DNA of 21,977 nt from Thiosocius sp963719025 (lineage in GTDB: Bacteria; Pseudomonadota; Gammaproteobacteria; Chromatiales; Chromatiaceae), in assembly GCA_963719025.1 (NCBI GenBank), contig CAVRBK010000073.1, forward strand, positions 1-21,977, read 5' to 3'. The notes below the pieces were generated by a model. That model had not been told where the DNA came from, ran no database searches, and saw only the letters and a list, made by a program, of their open reading frames with translations. Shown here piece after piece: positions 16,310 to 21,977 of the stretch. Numbering within the stretch: position 1 is the stretch's first letter; each line of letters begins with the position of its first letter. Position numbers and translations under genes: made by a program.

Positions 16310-16519
16310 CTAAAAATGGAGTTGTCGCATCTGCAGTGAATCCGGGCCGCCGCAACTGCAGCGCTGTGCATTGCCGACGCGGCGCAGCGTTGCCTCGTAG
16401 GGCTGCGATACGGTCTGAACGGCCGTGCAGGTTGGGCAGCTGTACCAGGTCTGACGGGCGCCGCCTTCGGTCACGCTGTCTGTCTGGTGCATTTCACTTT
16501 TGCAGTGGTTGCAGCGCAT
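16310..16519 (-). CDS. small zinc-ribbon protein
   Basis: A 69-residue protein with GGAGG six bases upstream of ATG 16519. Two CxxC knuckles (MRCNHCKSEM and YSCPTCTAV) make a zinc ribbon, and a further CSC follows in RCSCGGPDS. A polar stretch with Gln and Thr links the knuckles. No family is recognised; small proteins of this kind commonly bind nucleic acid or act as zinc chaperones. It has its own promoter and terminator and is unlinked to the secretion operon upstream. Confidence 0.7.
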   Translation of the reverse strand: MRCNHCKSEMHQTDSVTEGGARQTWYSCPTCTAVQTVSQPYEATLRRVGNAQRCSCGGPDSLQMRQLHF

Positions 16520-16662
16520 GGCTGGCCTCCGGATCAACAAAACCCAATCTTCAGGTGCGACAACAGCACCACCATCGACCCGACCTGCACAAGAGGGGCT
16601 CAAAACAGCCCTCGGGCGTCTGCCGGTCAAGGTTGGAAAGACCGTCGTCCGGCAATGCTGGA

Positions 16663-16691
16663 ATTGTAGTCGAAAACCCACAAACACCCAA
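16663..16691 (-). promoter_or_regulatory. sigma-70-type promoter for the zinc-ribbon gene
   Basis: Read on the minus strand, TTGGGT (16691..16686) and TACAAT (16668..16663) are separated by 17 bases. The -10 box is close to consensus and the -35 box is partial. Predicted transcript start is near 16656, giving a leader of about 137 bases. Confidence 0.5.
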
Positions 16692-16697
16692 TAAATT

Positions 16698-16720
16698 GTG
16701 CCTGAAAAGTTACCAGGCAC
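16698..16720. promoter_or_regulatory. perfect 7-bp inverted repeat, operator or weak terminator
   Basis: GTGCCTG at 16698-16704 and CAGGCAC at 16714-16720 flank nine bases. It lies just upstream of the -35 box of the zinc-ribbon promoter, so it may be an operator; alternatively it is a terminator of the secretion operon ending at 16879, though no real T run follows it on either strand. Confidence 0.45.
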
Positions 16721-16878
16721 TACATATTGTGTTTTTCCGATTTTGAGTGACGGATGAGAAAGGACGGATAACCGCCTGATAAGAAGGTTGTTTGTCAACC
16801 CTTGCTGGGCAGCGCCGCGATGCGGGATCGACGGGTGCGGTGGTGTCGACAGCCGCCGGTCGCTGGCGGCCGGGCGTG

Positions 16879-18232
16879 TCAGTCTTCGATGAACGAGCGG
16901 GCGACCGTATCGACCAGGGGGTCGGCAGGTACTGGAACAGGGTCCGCTCGCCGGTCTTGATAAACACCTCGGCCGGCATGCCGGCGACCAGCGTCAGGTC
17001 GTTGTCGGCCAGGTGCCGCAGGCCTTCGTCGGTGATCTCGATGATCGCCAGATAGTAGGGCTGCTGCTGCGGGTCGTTCTCGTCGATGATGCTGTCGGCC
17101 GACAGGTTGATCAGCTGGCCGTTGACGTGCGGAGTCTCGCGCATCTTGAACGCGGAAAAGCTGATGTCGGCGATCTGGCCGATCGCGACCCGGTCGATGT
17201 CGATCGGTCGAGACCTTGGCCTCGATGACCAGGCGTTCGCCTTCCGGCACGATGTCCATCAGGATCTCGCCCTCGCGGATGACGGCACCGATGGTGTGGA
17301 CGTGCAGCTCGAGGACCGTGCCGGATTGCGGCGCGCGGATCACCGTGCGCGCCAGCGTGTCCTGCAGGGCCTGGCGCTGTTCGACCAGTCTGGAACAGAC
17401 GCTCGCGCACGTCGTCGAGTTCGGCGGCCACCTCGCGCTGCAGCTCTTTCTGCAGCTGCAGCGACTGCAGCTTGGCCTCGACCATCTCGGAGCGGGTCGA
17501 TGCGATGCGTGCGATGAGGTCGCCGAGTTCACCCTGGTTCTCGGCGACCTCGCGCGCCAGTTCGCGCACCTGGCGACGTTCGGCGTAGCCCTGTTTCTCC
17601 AGCCTTCGAGATCGTGCAACTCGGCGGCGTAGGAACGCACCAGGCGCTCGCTGGCCTTCTTCTGTGCCTCCAGACCCTCGAGCTGGGACTCGAGCTGTTC
17701 GACCTGCTGCGCATACAGGGCCAGCTCGTTCTCGTAGGCCGACTTGCGCACGTCGAAGATCTGCTTCTGCACGGTCATGGCCTCGCGGACCCGGCCATCT
17801 TCGGCCAGATCAAGCAACTGCTGCGAATAGGTTACCCGGTCGCGCTGGTCGCGCTGTGCCACCAGGCGCGCCTCGCGCGCCAGGGCAAAGAAGTACTGGC
17901 CCTGGACCACCTCGAGCTGGGCCCGCGCCTGGGTGTCGTCGAGGGTCATGACGACCTGGCCCTTCTCGACAAAGTCGCCGTCGCGCACCGGCAGCGTCTT
18001 CACGATGCCGCCTTCGAGGTGCTGCACCGTCTGGCGCTTGCTTTCGACCCGGATCTTGCCGGGCGCGTGCGCGGCACTGGCGATCGGGGCGATCGCCGCC
18101 CAGGTGCCGAAGCCGAAGAACACCACCACGATGACGATGATGCCAATCAGGCGAAAACGCCGATCGTCTGTGCTCTTGTCGTCGAACGGTGAGGGGGGCT
18201 TGCCGGTGAGCAGTTGTCTGTGTCCGCGACAT
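16879..18232 (-). CDS. type I secretion membrane fusion protein, HlyD family, frame-broken
   Basis: The periplasmic adaptor of a type I system, joining the ABC exporter to an outer-membrane TolC. ATG 18232 starts two bases after the ABC stop. After an early frame break the cytosolic tail (LLTGKPPSPFDD) leads to the membrane helix (GIIVIVVVFFGFGTWAAIA). Next come APGKIRVESKRQTVQHLEGG, the family hallmark, a coiled-coil region (about 17400-17900), the lipoyl half VIRAPQSGTVLELHVHTIGA, and the beta-barrel end (VNGQLINLSADSIIDEN, then GMPAEVFIKTGERTLFQYLP). It ends TVARSFIED. Frame breaks lie near 18200, 17603, 17390, 17206 and 16930. About 450 residues in total, normal for HlyD/PrtE proteins. 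Confidence 0.88.
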
Positions 18233-18234
18233 GT

Positions 18235-19982
18235 TCAGGGCTCCACCTTCGCAACCGGACCGGTCGCAGGTCGGCGTGAAATCGGCATGGCGGTGCCGTT
18301 GAGCATTGCCATGACCTTGTCCGGGGACGTCGTAGGCGACGACCTCGCCATTCGCGAGCACCATGATCTTGTCGACCAGTTCGAGCACGTTGTTGCGGTG
18401 GGTCACGATGATCAGCGTCGAACCGCGCTTCTTGAGTCTGGCGATCGCGTCGGCCAGCGCCAGGTCGCCCTGGGTGTCGAGGTTGGAATTCGGTTCATCG
18501 AGCACGACCAGTTTCGGCTGATCGTACAGGGCGCGGGCCAGACCGATGCGTTGACGCTGGCCGGCCGACAGCAGGTTGGCCGTGATCTTGGTTTCATAGC
18601 CGTCCGGCAGCTTGAGGATCATGTGGTGCACGCCGGCCGCCTTGGCCGCGTCGATCACCTTGTCCGGGTCGATCACGCCGAAGCGCGCGATGTTCTCGCT
18701 GACGGTGCCGTCGAGCAGTTCGACATCCTGCGGCAGGTAGCCGATGTGTTCGCCCAGGGCCTCGCGATTCCACTGCGCGATCTCGGCGCCGTCGAGGCGG
18801 ATCGAGCCGCTCACGGTCGGGTAGATGCCGAGCATTGCGCGCACCAGGGTCGATTTGCCGGCCGCGCTCGGGCCGATCACGGCGACCGAGGTGCCCGGCT
18901 CGATGACGAAACTGATGCCCTTGAGGATCGGCGCCGCAGCGCCGGTCGGCGTAACCACGACCTTCTCGAACTCGACGTGTCCCTGCGGCGGCGGCAGCGG
19001 CATCGGCGGGTCAAAGGCCGGGAGGGCCTGCAGCAGCTTGTTCAGACGGCCATAGGCATTCGCGTGCACTGAGAAACCCCTTCCATGAATTGATCAGCTG
19101 GTCGATCGGCGCGAGCGCACGACCCAGCAACAGCGAGCCGGCGATGACGGTGCCGCCGGTGATCTCACCCTGAATCGCGAGGTAGGCACCGAGGCCCAGC
19201 ATCAGCGACTGCATCATCATGCGGAAGGTCTTCGACATGGTCGTGATCAGGCCGCCACGGCGGCTCGCGCGGGTCTGCAGGCCGATCATTTCGTCTTGCT
19301 TTTCCTGCCAGCGCTCGCGCAGCTTCGGCAGCATGCCCATCGCCTCGATCGCCTCGGTGTTGCGCAGGTTGCGCTGGGTCTCCTGGCTGTTCTCGATGTT
19401 CAGCTGGTTGGCGTCTTTGAGGTCCTGCCGCGTGGAACGTTCGTTGGTGATCGCCAGCGCAATCAGGATGAGCGCCGCGATGACGGCGACCGATCCCATC
19501 AGCGGATGGAACAGGTACATGACCGCGATGTAGATCGGCAGCCAGGGCGCGTCGAACAGGGTGATCAGTGCCGGCCCGCTGAGAAACTGGCGCAGCGTGA
19601 GCAGGTCGGAGAGCGGCTGCGTGGTGGCGATGCTGCCGCCAGAGGCCAGCGTCTGGCCGAACAGCGAATCGAACACCCGCGGGCCGAGCATCTTTTCCAG
19701 GCGACTGCCGGTCACGATCAGCACCTGCGAGCGCACCCAGTCCAGGGCGCCCATGACCAGAAACAGAAACACCAGCAGCAGGGTCAGCATCAGCAGCGTC
19801 GATTCGCTGTTGCTGGTCAGCACGCGGTCGTAGACCTCGAGCATGTAGATGATCGGCGCGAGCATCAGCACGTTGATGAAGAAGCTGAACACCCCGGTCG
19901 AGAGGAACGAACTGCGCGAAGCGGCGAGCGCCTGGTAGAGCTCCGGTTTGTCGACCGAGGGTGACTGGCTGGTGTTATTCAT
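18235..19982 (-). CDS. type I secretion permease/ATPase (PrtD-like), frame-broken
   Basis: The inner-membrane ABC exporter of the same system. The membrane domain is residues 1 to about 320, starting after a polar N-tail with FLSTGVFSFFINVLMLAPII and containing YMLEVYDRVLTSNSESTL, typical of PrtD/HasD exporters. There is no C39 peptidase domain, so the substrate carries an uncleaved C-terminal signal. The ATPase domain has GPSAAGKST (Walker A), LLSAGQRQRIGLARAL (signature, LSAGQ instead of LSGGQ), VVLDEPNSNLD (Walker B) and the H-loop His in IIVTHR. One break lies near 19067, between the domains, and one near 18330, close to the end. It is first in the operon with the HlyD gene. Confidence 0.9.
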
Positions 19983-20012
19983 GGCTTCTTTGCTGGTTTC
20001 GCGATCGAAAAG

Positions 20013-20033
20013 GCAGGGCGTCTGCAGCCCTGC
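20013..20033 (-). promoter_or_regulatory. hairpin with short T run in the leader of the secretion operon
   Basis: GCAGGGC (20013-20019) and GCCCTGC (20027-20033) pair perfectly around seven bases. Read toward the exporter gene the stem is followed by CTTTTC, like a weak attenuator, about 30 bases before the start codon at 19982. Confidence 0.4.
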
Positions 20034-20101
20034 AGCCGGCAGAGGGTACTCGAAATTCGACGGTGCCGGGTAGCCGCAAACGGGGTTCGGCGAATTTACC
20101 T

Positions 20102-20140
20102 AGTGATAGTGTCAGAAAATATGACACTGAATATCAGTGA
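20102..20140. promoter_or_regulatory. overlapping palindrome cluster, putative operator
   Basis: AGTGTCA (20108-20114) and TGACACT (20122-20128) form a perfect inverted repeat with a seven-base spacer. The right arm also overlaps a second perfect repeat, CACTGA (20125-20130) and TCAGTG (20134-20139), with a three-base spacer. An extra AGTGA lies at 20102-20106. It is about 130 bases upstream of the exporter start and is probably a regulator binding site. The factor is unknown. Confidence 0.55.
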
Positions 20141-20237
20141 ACGGTTAAGTCCATGAAAAATCAGCGAAAGGAATGAAATTACTGATGCGATCGAGTTCGT
20201 TTTTGGACCAGATTGTCTGGCCTGCCCGACGCTGAAT

Positions 20238-20272
20238 ACACCAATCCCGTTCGTGTGGTGTTGAGATTTTTT
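20238..20272 (+). terminator. orphan terminator-like hairpin on the plus strand
   Basis: ACACCA (20238-20243) pairs with TGGTGT (20256-20261) over a 12-base loop, followed by GAGA and six T (20267-20272). There is no plus-strand gene upstream, so it either ends an unseen short RNA or is fortuitous. Confidence 0.35.
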
Positions 20273-20304
20273 ACAACTGCCCCTGTTTACGTGCTGTGCC
20301 AATA

Positions 20305-20326
20305 GGGTGGGCTGTGCTGGGCTGGG
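20305..20326 (+). promoter_or_regulatory. G-quadruplex-type motif
   Basis: Four GGG runs at 20305-20307, 20309-20311, 20319-20321 and 20324-20326 with loops of 1, 7 and 2 bases. It is about 130 bases upstream of the sigma-54 promoter. Fold formation is not shown by the sequence alone. Confidence 0.35.
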
Positions 20327-20364
20327 ACTGCCGCCTCGGGCTGGCGCAGGTCGGACGATGTGGT

Positions 20365-20405
20365 CGAAAATAACGAAAATAAAACAACAAGATAGCGATT
20401 TTCGT
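20365..20405. promoter_or_regulatory. ACGAAAAT direct and inverted repeats, candidate enhancer site
   Basis: CGAAAATA occurs at 20365-20372 and again at 20374-20381. ATTTTCGT at 20398-20405 is the exact inverse of ACGAAAAT at 20373-20380, 17 bases apart. It lies 52 to 92 bases upstream of the sigma-54 -24 element, where enhancer-binding proteins usually act. The factor (for example a PrsR-type activator) is inference. Confidence 0.45.
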
Positions 20406-20456
20406 GAATCGCGTCAGACGGTTTCTGTGACGCCTTTAACGTCTCCGGAGTTTTGC

Positions 20457-20472
20457 TTGGCACGGTAGTTGC
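20457..20472 (+). promoter_or_regulatory. sigma-54 promoter (-24 GG / -12 GC)
   Basis: TTGGCACG at 20457-20464, a four-base spacer, then TTGC at 20469-20472. The GG (20459-20460) and GC (20471-20472) are separated by exactly ten bases, as RpoN requires, and the match to the consensus is near perfect. Predicted start near 20484, giving a leader of about 155 bases to the ATG at 20639. Confidence 0.85.
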
Positions 20473-20483
20473 GTTCGGTGTCT

Positions 20484-20638
20484 CCAGCAGGTTGGCGATC
20501 GTGAAACCTGTCCTTGGCCGGGGCCAAAAGCCTTCGGGAAGGCAGACCGCGATCGCACAGCCCGCAAGTGTTGGTAAACGACACGATTCATCGATGAACC
20601 TTGTTTACGTTTTTTTGATTTTTTAGAGAGAAATAACA
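20484..20638 (+). promoter_or_regulatory. structured 5' leader of the mini PEP-CTERM gene
   Basis: Several hairpins follow each other: CAGGTT (20488-20493) with AACCTG (20505-20510); TTGGC (20514-20518) with GCCAA (20523-20527); GCCTT (20530-20534) with AAGGC (20539-20543). Then come two mutually exclusive stems. GTGTTG (20568-20573) pairs with CGACAC (20579-20584), while GTAAAC (20574-20579) pairs with GTTTAC (20603-20608) around an inner TTCA/TGAA hairpin, followed by seven T (20610-20616). The second is terminator-like and overlaps the first, the layout of an attenuator. No known riboswitch consensus was matched. GAGAG (20626-20630) is the ribosome site. Confidence 0.5.
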
Positions 20639-20787
20639 ATGTCTAAATTTATTGCTTTTGGCATTCTCGCTGCTACCTCAATGCCTGTATTGGCGCAACC
20701 GGCTTCAATGTTCCTGTTCCTGGTGCTCTTCCGTTGCTGGGTTTGGGCGCCGTCGCCTTGCTGGCAGTGCGTCGCTTCAAAAAGTGA
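20639..20787 (+). CDS. mini protein with PEP-CTERM-like C-terminal sorting tail, frame-broken
   Basis: With one base restored near 20695 the gene encodes about 49 residues. It starts MSKFIAFGILAATSMPVLAA, a signal peptide, and continues directly into TGFNVPVPGALPLLGLG and AVALLAVRRFKK. The VPVPGALPLL motif, hydrophobic stretch and terminal RRFKK form a PEP-CTERM (VPLPA-like) sorting signal, known to be cut by exosortases encoded elsewhere. Between signal and tail only about five residues remain, so either the tiny product is real or a longer protein lost its middle. It has a sigma-54 promoter and its own terminator, typical of PEP-CTERM control by RpoN. Confidence 0.7.
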
Positions 20788-20801
20788 TGCGATGAAGTCG
20801 T

Positions 20802-20840
20802 GGCTCCTTGGCAGCCCGAAGGTGGGCTGAGGAGCCTTTT
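20802..20840 (+). terminator. Rho-independent terminator after the mini PEP-CTERM gene
   Basis: GGCTCCT (20802-20808) pairs with AGGAGCC (20830-20836) and CAGCCC (20812-20817) with GGGCTG (20824-20829), with a three-base bulge and a six-base loop, followed by TTTT. It begins 14 bases past the stop and separates this gene from the thioester protein gene. Confidence 0.85.
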
Positions 20841-20987
20841 CACGTTTGTAGAACCACCGAAGGTATGCAGCCGAGCATCTTGCCAATGATTCGCTGCAAT
20901 TTGCGATACCTGACGATTCCGACTGCGGCAGAGAGCCGTTCGTAAACCAGCAGTCAAAATAAGACCAAATCAAGCTGAGGCAACACC

Positions 20988-21977
20988 ATGAGCGAAATGA
21001 CCATTCGCGTAACATCTTCTGCTGTTAACGTCGCCGGCACAGGCTTCGGCCAGCAGCCGGACCTGGGTGCGCCGAGTTATCTGGACGTGGTGGTGACCGG
21101 TAGCACGGATCCGAACCTGATTGACGGCACATATGACGCTTACTGTCTCAATCCAGATTTCCTCATCTTGTTCTCGCCTACTCATACGGCGCTGACGCCG
21201 ATAGCGGCCAAATCCAGAGCAACTACACCGACGCCGGTGTCATCGGCCCGTAACCCCCGACCAGATAGCGCAGATCAATTGGCTGTTGGCACAGAATTTC
21301 ACCTCTGACTCCGAGTACGGCGGGTCAGTTTAATTACGGGGAGGTGCAGGGCGCCATTTGGGAGTTGCTTGGCTATCTTCCTGCGGACTACAACGAGGGA
21401 TTGCCCCGGCGCTTGTTGTCAGACAATGGTCGGCAGACTGTGCTCCAGTCGGACATTGATTTCCTGGTCACGGCCGCCCAGAATGCGATCGCAAGTGGTA
21501 ACGGCGTGGTGCCCACCGACACCTATTTCTCGATGGTGGTTGACCCAGACGGCAACGTTCAGCCTACTCATCGTCCAGTTGCAGTCTGCCAAGCTCGGTG
21601 ACTTCGTTTGGAAAGACGACAATGCCAACGGCATTCAGGATCTGGGCGAGCTCGGTGTCGACAATGTAATCGTTGAGTTGTACGACGGTTTAGGAAACCT
21701 GATCGCAACGACTGTAACCGGCGATGACTACAGCACGGCTGCCGTCGAAACCGGTTTCTATCAGTTCACGGGCCTTGCTGCCGGTGACTACACGGTCAAG
21801 TTCATTGCGCCGGCTGACATGGCGCTGACCGTCGCCGATGCGAATTCCGATACGCAAGATGCCGAAGACAGCGACGCCGATCAGACCACCGGGATCACCG
21901 ATACCATTACGCTGGCAGCGGGTGAGTCGAATCAGACTATCGATGCGGGTCTTGGTTGATGTCGTAGTAGCTACCGC
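20988..21977 (+). CDS. Cys-Gln thioester-domain surface protein with SdrD B-like domain, frame-broken, C-terminus beyond window
   Basis: ATG 20988 has GAGG seven bases upstream and an in-frame TGA four codons upstream, so there is no Sec signal peptide. The N-terminal domain has GTYDAYCLNPD with Cys53 and, after several frame breaks, NYGEVQGAIWELLGYL with the Gln at 21347-21349. These match the paired Cys and TQxAIW Gln that form an internal thioester in Gram-positive adhesins. The piece between contains LAYSYGADAD and QIAQINWLLAQNF. Next is an SdrD B-like domain: KLGDFVWKDDNANGIQDLGE with a calcium loop, GFYQFTGLAAGDYTVKF, ending TIDAG. Breaks lie near 21157, 21250, 21328, 21570 and possibly 21953, where another frame stays open to the edge. 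It probably continues into further repeats. Confidence 0.8.

Larger units (their letters stand above)
16520..16878. other. intergenic region between the type I secretion operon and the zinc-ribbon gene
   Basis: About 359 bases with no gene. It holds the promoter and inverted repeat described separately, plus a strong hairpin at 16852-16870 (GCCGCC / GGCGGC, seven-base loop) just after the HlyD stop. That hairpin lacks a T run, so it is more likely an RNA-stabilising or Rho-dependent 3' end. Confidence 0.5.
19983..20638. other. 656-bp regulatory intergenic region between the secretion operon and the mini PEP-CTERM gene
   Basis: No gene is supported here. It is AT-richer than its surroundings and dense in signals that are listed one by one: a hairpin near the exporter start, an overlapping palindrome cluster, an orphan terminator-like element, a four-run G motif, ACGAAAAT repeats, a sigma-54 promoter, and a structured leader. 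Confidence 0.7.

Noticed and set aside
20096..20302. 68-residue minus-strand frame in the regulatory region
   Set aside because: No ribosome site, mixed composition, and it covers the palindromes and hairpin; not a convincing gene.
20484..20638. c-di-GMP-I (GEMM) riboswitch in front of the mini PEP-CTERM gene
   Set aside because: GCACAGCC and a GGCCAAA stretch recall the consensus, but the invariant CGCAAAGC block and the helix order do not match. I kept it as an unassigned structured leader.
2204..21977. Widespread pseudogenisation
   Set aside because: Breaks are single-base, motifs on either side remain intact, and they affect unrelated genes alike, so sequence error is the simpler reading; raw reads would decide.
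1..21977. tRNA, rRNA, CRISPR array, IS element or prophage
   Set aside because: No cloverleaf, regularly spaced repeat, transposase or integrase frame, or terminal inverted repeat was seen by reading; a tRNAscan or ISfinder run could confirm.

Overview
The window looks like chromosomal DNA of a GC-rich gammaproteobacterium. Candidate relatives are sulfur-oxidising Chromatiales-type lineages, but this rests on family content (DUF3108, DUF3530, DUF1269, DUF6455, PilZ, FolE, GGDEF/EAL) and codon style only. No rRNA, tRNA, IS element, prophage or CRISPR array was seen. About ten genes carry one or more single-base frame breaks inside otherwise conserved reading frames, while neighbours such as the 753-aa GGDEF/EAL protein, FolE and the HIT protein are intact. 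I read most breaks as sequence errors rather than gene decay and annotated each such gene as one interrupted CDS.

Layout, left to right. 1-162 is the start of a minus-strand gene leaving the window. 310-7754 holds housekeeping and small hypothetical genes: an exported DUF3108 protein, a lipase-like alpha/beta hydrolase followed by a small cytosolic protein, a DUF1269 membrane protein with its own terminator, a minus-strand operon (membrane-anchored thioredoxin, PlsC-like acyltransferase, SnoaL/NTF2-like protein), a small membrane protein divergent from an unknown two-helix protein, and two Cys-rich proteins, one of them DUF6455. 8072-10649 has a HIT protein convergent with a minus-strand cluster (GIY-YIG, an exported unknown, a PilZ protein, two small unknowns and a one-helix membrane protein). 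10749-13388 has a DUF3530 hydrolase abutting a convergent CBS-pair protein, then SprT-like and FolE genes. 13530-16519 has a GAF-PAS-GGDEF-EAL protein overlapping a small membrane protein, and a zinc-ribbon protein with a promoter.

The right end (16879 to the window end) is the most interesting part. A minus-strand type I secretion operon (PrtD-like ABC exporter plus HlyD-type adaptor) faces, across about 650 bp of regulatory DNA, two plus-strand genes. The first encodes a roughly 49-residue protein that is little more than a signal peptide joined to a PEP-CTERM-like sorting tail. It lies behind a textbook sigma-54 promoter and a hairpin-rich leader with a terminator-like element. The second encodes a surface protein without a Sec signal, carrying the Cys and the Gln of an internal Cys-Gln thioester domain followed by a calcium-loop SdrD B-like domain.

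My reading (inference) is a Gram-negative adhesin locus: the type I system exports the thioester/SdrD-B protein, and the mini PEP-CTERM product belongs to the sigma-54/exosortase circuit. No TolC, exosortase, PrsK or PrsR gene is in the window. The PilZ and GGDEF/EAL proteins nearby suggest c-di-GMP signalling, but nothing in the sequence ties them directly to the adhesin locus.
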